Shown piece by piece: positions 30,218 through 40,435 of a stretch of DNA of 64,000 nucleotides (position 1 is its first letter; every line of letters starts with the position of its first letter). Where the stretch lies: assembly GCF_037300705.1 (NCBI RefSeq), contig NZ_CP147776.1:1984001-2048000 (forward strand), read 5' to 3'. Made by a program: the position numbers and the translations under genes. The notes under the pieces are model-generated. The model saw nothing but the letters and a program-made list of their open reading frames with translations, made no database searches and had not been told where the DNA came from. The DNA is from Massilia sp. W12. GTDB lineage: Bacteria > Pseudomonadota > Gammaproteobacteria > Burkholderiales > Burkholderiaceae_D.

Positions 30218-31497
30218 TTTGGCTGCTTTTTAAACAGTTCGCGGAACACAGGATAGATATCAGCCGGTTTTTCGATTTTTTGCATCGCGAAGTGCGCATG
30301 ATGGGCCGGGATCTGGCTGTATTGTTCCCACAGATTTTGCGGCGGGCCATCGGTGATTTCCACATAGGTGAAATATTGCACCGAAGGCATGATGGTATTG
30401 ATCATCAATTGCTTGCACAGCACAGAGTCGTTATCCCAATTATCGCCATCCGAGGCTTGCGCCACATAGGCGTTCCAATCACTGCTGGAATAACGTTCGG
30501 CAATCACCTTGATCAGCAAGTGCAGGGCGGAAGAAACCACGGTGCCGCCCGATTCGCGCGAGTGGAAAAACTCATGTTCATCGACTTCCGCCGCCGCCGT
30601 GTGATGGCGGATGAAAACGACTTCGATTTTTTCATACGCGCGCGTCAAAAACAGATAGAGCAGAATGAAAAAGCGCTTGGCCGTGTCTTTCTTTGACTCA
30701 TCCATAGAGCCGGACACGTCCATGATGCAAAACATCACCGCCTGGGTCATCGGCTTGGGTACTTTGATGCGGTTGGTGTAGCGCAGATCGAAGGGGTCAA
30801 TGAAAGGGATCGCCAGCAAGCGCGTATGCAAGGCGTGAATTTCCTTTTTCAGCTCAAGCACCCGCTCATCTTCTTCGCTGACGCCCTGTTCCAGTAATTG
30901 CGCCAACTGGCTCTCGGCTTCGCGCAAACGGCGTTTGCTCGGCCCGCCGACGGCGATGCGGCGGCCGAGCGCGCCGCGCAAAGAGCGCAAAACGTGAATA
31001 TTCGAGGGAGTGCCGGAAATATTGTAGCCGGCGCGCTGATTCTTCAAGTCCGTGGTGGCGGCCAACTGGGTTTTCACCAGATTGGGCAACTCCAGATCCT
31101 CAAAGAAATAGTTCATGAACTCTTCACGCGAGAGTTCAAAAATGAAATCGTCTTCGCTCGTGCCTTCGCTGTTGTCGGCCTTGCCCTTGCCTTTACCGCC
31201 GCCGCCGCCTTTCGGGCGCGGCACGCGGTCGCCTTTGATGTATTCCTTATTGCCGGGGTTGACGCTTTCCCACACCCCGCCATGGGTATGGCCAAAACTC
31301 GGTTCTCCCACATCCTTGGCGGGGATCGACACTTTCTCGCCCGTCTCCATCTCCTTGATGGAGCGGCCTTTGATCGCGCGCGTCACCGCGTCCTTGATCT
31401 GCGCCTTGTAGCGCTTCAAAAAGCGCTCACGGTTGATCGCAGACTTGTTCTTGCTCTGCAAGCGACGGTCAATTAAATAAGTCAAGACTCTCTCCAT
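30214..31497 (-). CDS. yeaH: YeaH/YhbH family protein (DUF444, vWA domain)
   Basis: A 427-residue protein. A basic N-terminal helical region is followed by a Gly/Lys-rich low-complexity segment (about residues 95-112). A von Willebrand A-type domain follows, with the metal-binding motif MDVSGSMDESKKD. It forms the conserved trio with PrkA and SpoVR and probably acts as partner or target of the kinase. The gap to prkA is 62 bases and contains a hairpin. Coupled to spoVR by ATGA. Confidence 0.92.
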   Translation of the reverse strand: MERVLTYLIDRRLQSKNKSAINRERFLKRYKAQIKDAVTRAIKGRSIKEMETGEKVSIPAKDVGEPSFGHTHGGVWESVNPGNKEYIKGDRVPRPKGGGGGKGKGKADNSEGTSEDDFIFELSREEFMNYFFEDLELPNLVKTQLAATTDLKNQRAGYNISGTPSNIHVLRSLRGALGRRIAVGGPSKRRLREAESQLAQLLEQGVSEEDERVLELKKEIHALHTRLLAIPFIDPFDLRYTNRIKVPKPMTQAVMFCIMDVSGSMDESKKDTAKRFFILLYLFLTRAYEKIEVVFIRHHTAAAEVDEHEFFHSRESGGTVVSSALHLLIKVIAERYSSSDWNAYVAQASDGDNWDNDSVLCKQLMINTIMPSVQYFTYVEITDGPPQNLWEQYSQIPAHHAHFAMQKIEKPADIYPVFRELFKKQPK

Positions 31498-31529
31498 GTC
31501 TGCCTGGCGTCACTGGCCAACGCCAATTT

Positions 31530-31550
31530 CCGGGCGGCTATGCCGCCCGG
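31530..31550 (-). other. GC-rich perfect hairpin between prkA and yeaH
   Basis: CCGGGCGGC and GCCGCCCGG form a 9-base-pair perfect stem with a 3-base loop. No T-run follows on the minus strand, so this is not a standard terminator. It could stabilise the prkA mRNA 3' end, or be a processing or REP-like element setting relative expression. Confidence 0.6.
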
Positions 31551-31559
31551 CGCAAGTCA

Positions 31560-33482
31560 TCAGGACGATTTTCTGACCCGCAGATACCATTCACACAACA
31601 GGCGCACTTGCTTGGTGGTGTAGCCTTTTTTCTTCATGCGCTCCACAAAGTCGGCGTGCTTGCTGGCGTCTTCGGCGCTGGCTTTGGCGTTGAAGGAAAT
31701 CACCGGCAGCAATTCCTCAGTGTTGGAGAACATCTTCTTCTCGATCACCGTGCGGAATTTCTCATAACTGGTCCAGTTCGGATTCTTGCCGGCGTTTTGC
31801 GCCCGGGCGCGCAGGCAGAAATTGACGATTTCGTTACGGAAATCCTTGGGATTGGAAATCCCGGCCGGTTTTTCGATTTTCTCCAGCTCATTATTCAACG
31901 CATCGCGGTTAAAGCTCTCGCCGGTGTCCGGGTCGCGGTATTCCTGATCCTGAATCCAGAAATCGGCGAAGGTCACATAACGGTCGAAAATGTTTTGCCC
32001 ATACTCGGAATAGCTCTCAAGGTAGGCAGTCTGGATTTCCTTGCCGATGAATTCGACATAGCGTTGCGCCAGATGCTCTTTGATGAACGCCAGATATTTG
32101 GCCTCGGTTTCCGGCGGGAATTGCTCACGCTCGACTTGCTGCTCCAGCACATACAGCAGATGCACCGGATTGGCTGCGACTTCAGTGGTGTCGAAGTTGA
32201 ACACTTTCGACAAAATCTTGAAGGCGAAGCGGGTCGATAAGCCATTCATACCCTCATCCACCCCGGCGTAATCCATATATTCATGGATGGATTTGGCCTT
32301 GGGGTCGGTGTCTTTCAGGTTTTCCCCGTCATACACCTGCATTTTTGAGAACAGGCTGGAGTTTTCCGGCTCTTTCAAGCGTGACAGCACAGCAAACTGC
32401 GCCATCATCTTCAGCGTGCCCGGGGCGCATGGCGCTTGCGAGAGTGAGGAATTGCGCAGAAGCTTGTCATAAATCTTGACTTCATCGCCCACCCGCAGGC
32501 AGTACGGCACTTTGACGATGTAGATACGGTCAAGAAAAGCTTCGTTATTGCGATTGTTTTTAAACGACTTCCATTCCGACTCATTCGAGTGGGCCAGAAT
32601 CACGCCTTCAAACGGAATTGCGCCAAAGCCCTCGGTGCCTTTGTAATTGCCTTCCTGGGTCGCCGTCAGCAAGGGGTGCAAGACCTTGATCGGCGCCTTG
32701 AACATTTCGACAAATTCCATCAAGCCCTGATTGGCCAGACACAGGCCGCCGGAATAGCTGTAAGCATCCGGGTCATCCTGGGCATACTCTTCCAGCTTGC
32801 GGATATCGACCTTGCCCACCAGCGAGGAAATATCCTGATTGTTTTCATCGCCCGGCTCAGTCTTGGAAATGCCGATTTGCTTGAGCACGGAGGGATAGCG
32901 TTTGACCACCCGGAAGCGGTTGATATCGCCATTGAATTCATGCAAACGCTTCACCGCCCATGGGCTGGGGATGGTGCGCAGATAGCGGCGCGGGATGCCG
33001 AAATCCTCTTCCAGAATAGGCCCATCCTCATCTTCATTAAACAGGCCCAGCGGCGACTCATTCACCGGCGAGCCTTTGAGACAGTAAAACGGCACATGCT
33101 CCATGAGGAGCTTGAGTTTTTCCGCAATGGAGGATTTGCCGCCGCCCACCGGCCCCAACAGATACAGAATCTGTTTGCGCTCTTCCAGGCCTTGCGCGGC
33201 ATGGCGGAAATACGACACCACCTGCTCAATCACTTCCTCCATGCCGTAAAACTCACGGAAGGCCGGATAGATTTTGATGACTTTATTGGAAAAAATGCGG
33301 GAGAGGCGGGGATCGTGCCGGGTATCGACAATTTCCGGTTCCCCGATCGCCGCCAGCATGCGTTCTGCTGCGCTGGCGTAGGTGAGTTTGTCACGCCGGC
33401 ACATCTCCAGATATTCCTGCATCGAGTATTCTTCTTCCCGGGTGCGTTCATACCGTGCCGCGTAGTTTTCAAAAATGCTCAT
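31560..33482 (-). CDS. prkA: PrkA family serine protein kinase (YeaG)
   Basis: A 640-residue protein, the family length. The start at 33482 begins MSIFENYAARYERTREEEYSM, the conserved PrkA N-terminus, with AAAGGACAAG upstream. The upstream codons of the frame are not conserved. The N-terminal AAA-type domain has the P-loop LLGPVGGGKSS (residues 109-118) and ILAHSNESEWKSF. The C-terminal part is the PrkA-specific kinase-like region. It is associated with nutrient and nitrogen stress in enterobacteria. First gene of prkA-yeaH-spoVR. Confidence 0.94.
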   Translation of the reverse strand: MSIFENYAARYERTREEEYSMQEYLEMCRRDKLTYASAAERMLAAIGEPEIVDTRHDPRLSRIFSNKVIKIYPAFREFYGMEEVIEQVVSYFRHAAQGLEERKQILYLLGPVGGGKSSIAEKLKLLMEHVPFYCLKGSPVNESPLGLFNEDEDGPILEEDFGIPRRYLRTIPSPWAVKRLHEFNGDINRFRVVKRYPSVLKQIGISKTEPGDENNQDISSLVGKVDIRKLEEYAQDDPDAYSYSGGLCLANQGLMEFVEMFKAPIKVLHPLLTATQEGNYKGTEGFGAIPFEGVILAHSNESEWKSFKNNRNNEAFLDRIYIVKVPYCLRVGDEVKIYDKLLRNSSLSQAPCAPGTLKMMAQFAVLSRLKEPENSSLFSKMQVYDGENLKDTDPKAKSIHEYMDYAGVDEGMNGLSTRFAFKILSKVFNFDTTEVAANPVHLLYVLEQQVEREQFPPETEAKYLAFIKEHLAQRYVEFIGKEIQTAYLESYSEYGQNIFDRYVTFADFWIQDQEYRDPDTGESFNRDALNNELEKIEKPAGISNPKDFRNEIVNFCLRARAQNAGKNPNWTSYEKFRTVIEKKMFSNTEELLPVISFNAKASAEDASKHADFVERMKKKGYTTKQVRLLCEWYLRVRKSS

Positions 33483-34926
<1,444 letters not shown>

Positions 34927-34932
34927 TACATC

Positions 34933-35640
34933 ATGTGCGCAAATTTTCAGGCCAGCCGCTTAGTCCGTCTGGCGGAATGGATGGAAGCCATGGGCTGGGC
35001 CGATCCGCCTGACGATGGCGCATATTTGGCTGATATTTACCCCGGCGACGCGGCCCCGGTCTTGGCCGGCGAACCATTCGGGCGCCGCGAGCCGGTGTGG
35101 CGCTTTGCCGATTTTGGCATGGCCCCGGACTGGGCCAAGCCTGAGATTGTGCGCCACACCTACAATGCGCGCAGTGAAACCGTGGCGCAAAAACCGAGTT
35201 TTCGCCAAGCCTGGCGCAAACGCCAATTCGGCCTGGTGTTCGCCGATGCTTTTTTCGAGCCGCGCTACACAGATCAGGGCATTGAGCGCTGCAGAATTGA
35301 AGCGGCGGATGGCCAGCCGCTGGCCCTGGCCGCGCTGTGGGATTACGCGCCCAGCCGGCGCCAGCATTCATTTACCCTGTTGACGGTCAACGCCGACCAG
35401 CATGCCGTGATGCAGCAATTTCATGCGCCGCAGGATGAAAAGCGCATGCCGCTGTTATTGCCGCAAGATGCCTGGCAAGACTGGCTGCAGGCCAGCCCGC
35501 AGCAAGCGCAAGACATGTTGCAAACCGCATTTGACTGGCCTGTGATGCAAGTCTGCGTACAGCCGCGCGCGGCGCGCCGCAAACCGGCCCAAGCCGACGC
35601 CGCAGCCCCCGATTTGCCCCAACAAGCCTCACTGTTTTAG
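34933..35640 (+). CDS. yedK: SOS response-associated peptidase family protein (YedK/HMCES)
   Basis: A 235-residue SRAP-domain protein. After removal of Met, Cys2 (MCANF) is the residue that crosslinks abasic sites in single-stranded DNA. The other active-site parts are TYNARSET (Asn), FADAFFEPRY (Glu) and the His in FHAPQDEKRMPLLL. The C-terminal 30 residues are Ala/Pro-rich and not conserved. It shields abasic sites during replication. Confidence 0.9.
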   Translation: MCANFQASRLVRLAEWMEAMGWADPPDDGAYLADIYPGDAAPVLAGEPFGRREPVWRFADFGMAPDWAKPEIVRHTYNARSETVAQKPSFRQAWRKRQFGLVFADAFFEPRYTDQGIERCRIEAADGQPLALAALWDYAPSRRQHSFTLLTVNADQHAVMQQFHAPQDEKRMPLLLPQDAWQDWLQASPQQAQDMLQTAFDWPVMQVCVQPRAARRKPAQADAAAPDLPQQASLF

Positions 35641-35648
35641 GACGCCCC

Positions 35649-36620
35649 ATGTCACAACCTCCCCGCCTGTTTTTTACGCGCGCCTGTTTTCCTGAAATCG
35701 CCAATTATTTGCGCAGCGCATTTGAGGTGACAGAAAACCCGGCAGACCGCATCCTGAGTCGCGCCGAATTGGCCGCCAGACTGGATGAATACGATGCCGT
35801 GTTCGCCATGCCTTCTGACCAGTTCGACGCAGAACTTTTACAACAGTCCAAGCGCTTGCGCATGCTGGGCTTGATGGCGGTCGGTTTTAATAATGTCGAT
35901 CTGGCAGCGGCCAATGCGCGCCGCATCATGGTCAGCAACACGCCGGATGTCTTGACCGAAACCACCGCCGACTTTGGCTTTGCGCTCTTGCTGGCGGCCG
36001 CGCGCCATGTGACGCGCGCAGAACACTGGCTGCGCGCCGGCAAATGGCAACGCTGGGCGTATGATGGTTTTTTAGGGATGGACGTGCATCACAGCACCCT
36101 GGGCATTATCGGCATGGGACGCATAGGCCAGGCCTTGGCGCGCCGCGCCGCCGGCTTTTCCATGCGCGTGGTGTACTGCAACCGGCGTCGCCTGGCGCCG
36201 CAGGTGGAGCAGGCCTGCGGCGCCAGCTATCTCAGTCAGGCCGAATTGCTGGCGCAAGCCGATCACCTCATTTTGACGGTGCCGTATGAGGCGCAAACCC
36301 GGCACTTGATCGGTGCGGCGGAACTGGCGCAAATGAAGCCCGGCGCCGTCCTGGTGAATCTGGCGCGCGGCGGCGTGGTGGATGACGCCGCGCTGGCGCA
36401 AGCGCTGCAAAGCGGCCATCTCGGCGCCGCCGGCCTGGATGTGTTTGAAAACGAGCCGGCCTTGCATCCGGCCTTGTTGGAATTGGAGAATGTGGTGCTG
36501 ACACCGCATATCGCCAGCGCTTCAAACGCCACCCGGCGCGCCATGGCCAAGCGTGCGGCGGATAATCTTTTGGCCATGGCGCAAGGGCGGCCGCTGGATT
36601 GGGTCAATCCCTGGGAATGA
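35649..36620 (+). CDS. D-2-hydroxyacid dehydrogenase (GhrB-like)
   Basis: A 323-residue NAD(P)H-dependent reductase. It has the Rossmann motif LGIIGMGRIGQALARRA, and the catalytic residues are Arg in NLARGGVVDD, Glu in FENEP and His in LTPHIASA. AVGFNNVDL in the substrate domain fits glyoxylate/hydroxypyruvate reductases. The NRRR after the Rossmann strand suggests NADPH. The exact substrate is uncertain. It lies 8 bases after the YedK-type gene. Confidence 0.85.
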   Translation: MSQPPRLFFTRACFPEIANYLRSAFEVTENPADRILSRAELAARLDEYDAVFAMPSDQFDAELLQQSKRLRMLGLMAVGFNNVDLAAANARRIMVSNTPDVLTETTADFGFALLLAAARHVTRAEHWLRAGKWQRWAYDGFLGMDVHHSTLGIIGMGRIGQALARRAAGFSMRVVYCNRRRLAPQVEQACGASYLSQAELLAQADHLILTVPYEAQTRHLIGAAELAQMKPGAVLVNLARGGVVDDAALAQALQSGHLGAAGLDVFENEPALHPALLELENVVLTPHIASASNATRRAMAKRAADNLLAMAQGRPLDWVNPWE

Positions 36621-36700
36621 TGCAGCGCGCCGATTTTGCGCGATAATGGCGGCCTTGCCGCGCATGGGTTGCGCGGCGCGCATTGAATAAAGGAAAAACC

Positions 36701-36985
36701 ATGGCTGACATCAGCTACACCGTCGATCACACGCTTTCCCATGATGAAGCGCTCAAAGCCGCGCAAAAAGTCGCTGACGATCTGGCGCGCGAATATGAAT
36801 TGAGCTGTGAATGGGATGGCGATGTGCTCAACTTCTCACGCAGCGGCGTCAAGGGCAATCTGACCGTCACCCCGGATCAGGCCTGTATCGAAATCAAGCT
36901 CGGCTTTTTGCTTTCGGCCTTCTCCGGCAAAATCGAAGAGCAAGTCAGCAAAAATATGCGCAAAGTGTTTTGCGGCGAGGCTTAA
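36701..36985 (+). CDS. Polyhydroxyalkanoic acid system family protein
   Basis: A 94-residue protein of the PF09650 type (MADISYTVDHTLSHDEALKAAQKVADDLA). The ATG at 36701 follows AAAGGA. A small alpha/beta domain ends FSGKIEEQVSKNMRKVF. The family name comes from association with polyester-storage genes, none of which are visible here. Its TAA overlaps the convergent gene's stop in one TTAA palindrome. Confidence 0.85.
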   Translation: MADISYTVDHTLSHDEALKAAQKVADDLAREYELSCEWDGDVLNFSRSGVKGNLTVTPDQACIEIKLGFLLSAFSGKIEEQVSKNMRKVFCGEA

Positions 36986-38160
36986 GCCCCGCTCTTGGGC
37001 TGTTTGAAAGGCTGATGCGCTTGCAAATAGCCGGCATATTCCGCCATCCTGTGCTGTTCATGCTGCAAAGATTGTTCAACTGCGGCGAAAAAACCGGGAT
37101 GGCGCAAATCATGCGCAGACCAGGTGGTGTGCGGCAAAAAGCCGCGCGCCAATTTGTGTTCGCCTTGCGCCCCGCCTTCAAAGCGGCGCAGTCCATGCGC
37201 GATGCAAAATTCCAAGGCTTGATAATAAGCCGTCTCAAAATGCAGGCAGGCAATCTGCCGCACACATCCCCAATAGCGCCCATAGATTACGCCATTTGCA
37301 TGCAACAACAGCGAAGCGGCGACATCTTCGCCATCCTGGCTGGCGATAATCAATAACAATTGCTGCGGCATTCCCTGCGCCAGACGCAAAAAGAAATCCA
37401 GATTCAGATAGGGACTGGAATGATGTGAGGCATAGGTGGCTTGATAGCAGCGCGTGAAAAAACGCCAATCCGCTTCATGAGCGCTGTTTCCATCCAGCCA
37501 GCGGAAAAGCACGCCCGCCTGACGCACCCGGCGCCGTTCAGCAGCGATATTTTTGCGCTTTTTTTGTTCCAAACTGCGCATAAAATCATCAAACGAGGCA
37601 TAACCGGGGTTATCCCAATGGAATTGCAAGCCCTGGCGCAATAACATGCCCTGGGTTTGCATCAGCTGCGCCTCCTCTTCGCGCAAAAACAGAATATGGC
37701 TGGAAGAAATGCCTTGCTCTTGCTGCATCTGCTTGCGCCAGTCATGCCAGGCGGCGTGCAGGGCTTGCAGACTGGCTTCATCACGCGCCAGAAAGCGCCG
37801 CCCGGCCACCGGCGTAAAGGGCAGGGCGGATAAGAGTTTCGGGTAGTAGTGCAAGCCGTGCCGCGCATAGGCTTCCGCCCAGCCCCAGTCAAACACATAT
37901 TCGCCATAGGAATGCGACTTTAAAAACAGCGGCATCAATGCCTGCAATGTGTCATCGCGCCACAAGCTCAAATGACAAGCCTGCCAGCCGCTCTCAGCGC
38001 AGGCCGCGCCGCTGTCTTGCAGCGCGCGCAAGTAGCACAAACTGTGAAACGGCGTATCGCGGCTGCCCTGCAGCGCATCCCACTGGTCTGGCGCAATCTC
38101 ATGCAAATCGTGCAGGATGCGGCGCTGCCAGGGGCCGGACTCAGTCGGCGGAAGTGACAT
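36982..38160 (-). CDS. FemAB-like GNAT protein (DUF482/PF04339)
   Basis: A 392-residue protein with the tandem GNAT fold of FemAB-type aminoacyl or acyl transferases. Conserved parts include AHGLHYYPKLLSALPFTPVAGRRFLA, DNPGYASFDDFMRSLEQKKRKNI and CIAHGLRRFEGGAQGEHKLARGFLPHTTWSAHDL near the end. The family is often labelled peptidoglycan biosynthesis/recognition, but the true substrate is not known. The start at 38160 overlaps the FliL-like gene by about 20 bases. Confidence 0.82.
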   Translation of the reverse strand: MSLPPTESGPWQRRILHDLHEIAPDQWDALQGSRDTPFHSLCYLRALQDSGAACAESGWQACHLSLWRDDTLQALMPLFLKSHSYGEYVFDWGWAEAYARHGLHYYPKLLSALPFTPVAGRRFLARDEASLQALHAAWHDWRKQMQQEQGISSSHILFLREEEAQLMQTQGMLLRQGLQFHWDNPGYASFDDFMRSLEQKKRKNIAAERRRVRQAGVLFRWLDGNSAHEADWRFFTRCYQATYASHHSSPYLNLDFFLRLAQGMPQQLLLIIASQDGEDVAASLLLHANGVIYGRYWGCVRQIACLHFETAYYQALEFCIAHGLRRFEGGAQGEHKLARGFLPHTTWSAHDLRHPGFFAAVEQSLQHEQHRMAEYAGYLQAHQPFKQPKSGA

Positions 38161-38566
38161 AATCGGTGATAATGACTTGATTGACTTTGACTTGCGGGAA
38201 TTTTTCATTCACCGCTTGCGTCAGCATGCCTTGCATCTTGGTGAATTTGGCCACATCCGGTGAATTCAGTGTGGCCGGATCATAATTTTCCAGCGTCTGT
38301 TGCAGAAAATTCGACAGCGCATTGCGCATTTTGCCGATTTGCTCGCTGTCCTTGGCCTCAATTTTCAGCGAAAAGCTGGCGCGCATCGTGAATTCGCGCG
38401 ATTGCAGGCTGATCGGGCCGATATGCGAGTAGCGCGCCGCCAGGGCGGCTTCGAGCGCCGGGTCAAGCGGCGGCTTGGCGAAACGCCAGGCCAACACCAG
38501 ACCCAACACCAGTAATGCCGCCAAACTCACTGCAATTGCAACGCTATTGTCGTTATCTGTTTTCAT
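38141..38566 (-). CDS. FliL-like single-pass membrane protein
   Basis: A 141-residue protein. The start at 38566 is spaced correctly from AGGATG. It has one N-terminal helix (AIAVSLAALLVLGLVLAWRF) and a periplasmic FliL-type domain (FTMRASFSLKIEAKD...MRNALSNFLQQTLENY...VNEKFPQVKVNQVIITDYV). True FliL modulates the flagellar stator, but no flagellar gene is in this window. It is probably a FliL-family member with another role, or a dispersed flagellar gene. Confidence 0.7.
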   Translation of the reverse strand: MKTDNDNSVAIAVSLAALLVLGLVLAWRFAKPPLDPALEAALAARYSHIGPISLQSREFTMRASFSLKIEAKDSEQIGKMRNALSNFLQQTLENYDPATLNSPDVAKFTKMQGMLTQAVNEKFPQVKVNQVIITDYVTSAD

Positions 38567-38603
38567 CGCCATCCTGCCAAAAGGCACTGACAGGAGGCGC
38601 AGA

Positions 38604-39479
38604 TCAATGCGCCATCAGCACCGGGATTGTCATCGATTCAAGAATGGTCTTGGTGACGCCGCCCAAAAAGGTTTCGCGCCAGCGCGAATGCCCATACGCG
38701 CCCATCACCAGCATATCCGAGCCGAAATCATTGGCCAGCGACAAGAGCGCATTGCCGACATCAAGCTTGCGTTTTTCGACCCGGTCTTCATCCGTATAGT
38801 GTACCGAGGCTTCCGCTTTTACGCCATGGCGCGCCAGATACAGCGCAATATCCGCGCCCGGCTCATCGCCATGGATGCCCGGCTTCTCATCCGGATCAAA
38901 CACCGCGATTTGCACCAGCTCCGCCTGCTGCAAGATCGGCAGCGCATAGGTCACGGCGCGCACCGCTTCTTTGCCGCCATTCCAGGCCAGCAAAATGCGC
39001 TTGCCGATTGGATGTTGCGCTGTATCAAATTCGCCCACATAAGGCAGCACCAGCACCGGACGTTGCGCATGCAACACCACTTGTTGCGGGAAGTCGGGCA
39101 GCACCGAAGGACTGACTTCATCCAGATCGGTCTGGCCGATGATCACCAGATCGGCATAGCGCGCATGCAGGCACAAACCGGCGCCGGCTTCGTCATCGAC
39201 GATATGGGTTTCCACCGAATCCACCCCCAGGGCGCGCATTTCCGGCTCAAACGCCGCCAGCGCTTTTTTGGCGCGTTCGCGTAAAAAGTCCAGATGCAAA
39301 GACAGGTTGGGATCGCAATCCTCAAAGCGCGCATTTTGATAGATGAAGCGTGAAATACCCGTCATCGCCACCCCAACCACATGCGCCTGCTCACGCTGCG
39401 CCATATGCGCCGCCAGCGCCAGCCGCGCCTTGCAGCGCTTGGTTTCATCGACGTGCACCAGAATTGTTTTGTAAGACAT
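38604..39479 (-). CDS. Tandem-domain universal stress protein
   Basis: A 291-residue cytoplasmic protein with two Usp folds (about residues 1-150 and 158-291). The second carries the ATP-binding motif VMGAYGHSRWRETFLGGVTKTIL. The first ends PQQVVLHAQRPVLVLPY and lacks the Gly-rich motif. GGAG lies 6 bases before the ATG. Followed closely (16 bases) by the FliL-like gene. Confidence 0.88.
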   Translation of the reverse strand: MSYKTILVHVDETKRCKARLALAAHMAQREQAHVVGVAMTGISRFIYQNARFEDCDPNLSLHLDFLRERAKKALAAFEPEMRALGVDSVETHIVDDEAGAGLCLHARYADLVIIGQTDLDEVSPSVLPDFPQQVVLHAQRPVLVLPYVGEFDTAQHPIGKRILLAWNGGKEAVRAVTYALPILQQAELVQIAVFDPDEKPGIHGDEPGADIALYLARHGVKAEASVHYTDEDRVEKRKLDVGNALLSLANDFGSDMLVMGAYGHSRWRETFLGGVTKTILESMTIPVLMAH

Positions 39480-40435
39480 GATGATCTCCGCTGAGATAGG
39501 GGGATGCCTGTTGAGGCAAGCTGATTTCTGCTACACGCATTATAGCTGCCCCGGGGGACAGTGAGGGGCTGCAATGGCAGGAGTGGGGGTAGTTCTGATG
39601 GGGGGTGTTGCTCTGCCGCTGGCGATGCGGAAAAGGATGTCAGGCAGACGGGGCCATGTTGTTGGCCGCCGCTTCTTTGCGCTGATGCAGTCTGGATGTT
39701 CCCGGCCCTGAGCCGGCGCAAGAGGGGCGCGCGATTGAACTCGCGTTTGGATGAAACCAGCTGCAGGCGCTGGCAATGCGCTTGAGCCAGACGTTCTGCG
39801 CCAAACATGGCCACAGGCAATAAAACATTTGTAATCTTTTTGTCTGGAAACAATGTGCAAAAGGAAGGTATGTTGCAGCGCACCGTCAACAAACAAAACG
39901 ATCTTCCGTCAATTCCACATAAAACCAAGCATCATTTGCCATCCTGCCTTGTCGGCTCGCAAATCTTCCAAAGATTGCCATATGGCATCCGGCGGCTTCT
40001 TGCTGAAAATCAAGATGATGCTGTTTTCGCCGAAAATGTTGGAAAATGTCGTATGATTCATGTAATATGCGCGAAGTTTGCAAGATGTCGCAATAACTCT
40101 GCGCATTTTGACAAATTCAGCAATCGCACCCACCAGGCGCGCGGCCCCCGTTGCGCAGACCTGGCATAAGGCCACAGGCAGGCCGCATCTGCGCCGCCGC
40201 AAGATTGTCTTTGTGTCTGCTATACAGCATGCAAGCTTGGCAATGTTTCAATTTCTTACGCATTGCAGTCTATTCAATACTGCCTGGAAAATATTAAAAT
40301 AATAAAATTCCACGCATAAATATGTATTTTTTCTCATCTCTGAGCCATTGCCTTATGGGCTGCTCAGATCAGCCAGCGCTTTTCTGCGCCTGCCACTGAA
40401 CAAATGCTGTAAATCGCGACCACAGGGAGACCCGC
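39480..40435. other. Long gene-free region upstream of the polymer cluster
   Basis: About 950 bases with no frame having both a ribosome-binding site and a recognisable product. The part from about 39800 to 40380, and most sharply 40240-40340, is clearly AT-richer than the flanking genes. As the only upstream DNA of six coupled genes it should contain their promoter and control sites. I could not assign a promoter with confidence. Low GC here could attract H-NS/MvaT-type silencers (inference). Confidence 0.5.

Noticed and set aside
36982-36985. Overlapping stop codons of convergent genes in TTAA
   Set aside because: Real, but a simple consequence of tight convergent packing and not informative.
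39807-40202. Short opposing open frames in the region before gene A
   Set aside because: No ribosome-binding sites, overlapping frames on both strands and no family resemblance.
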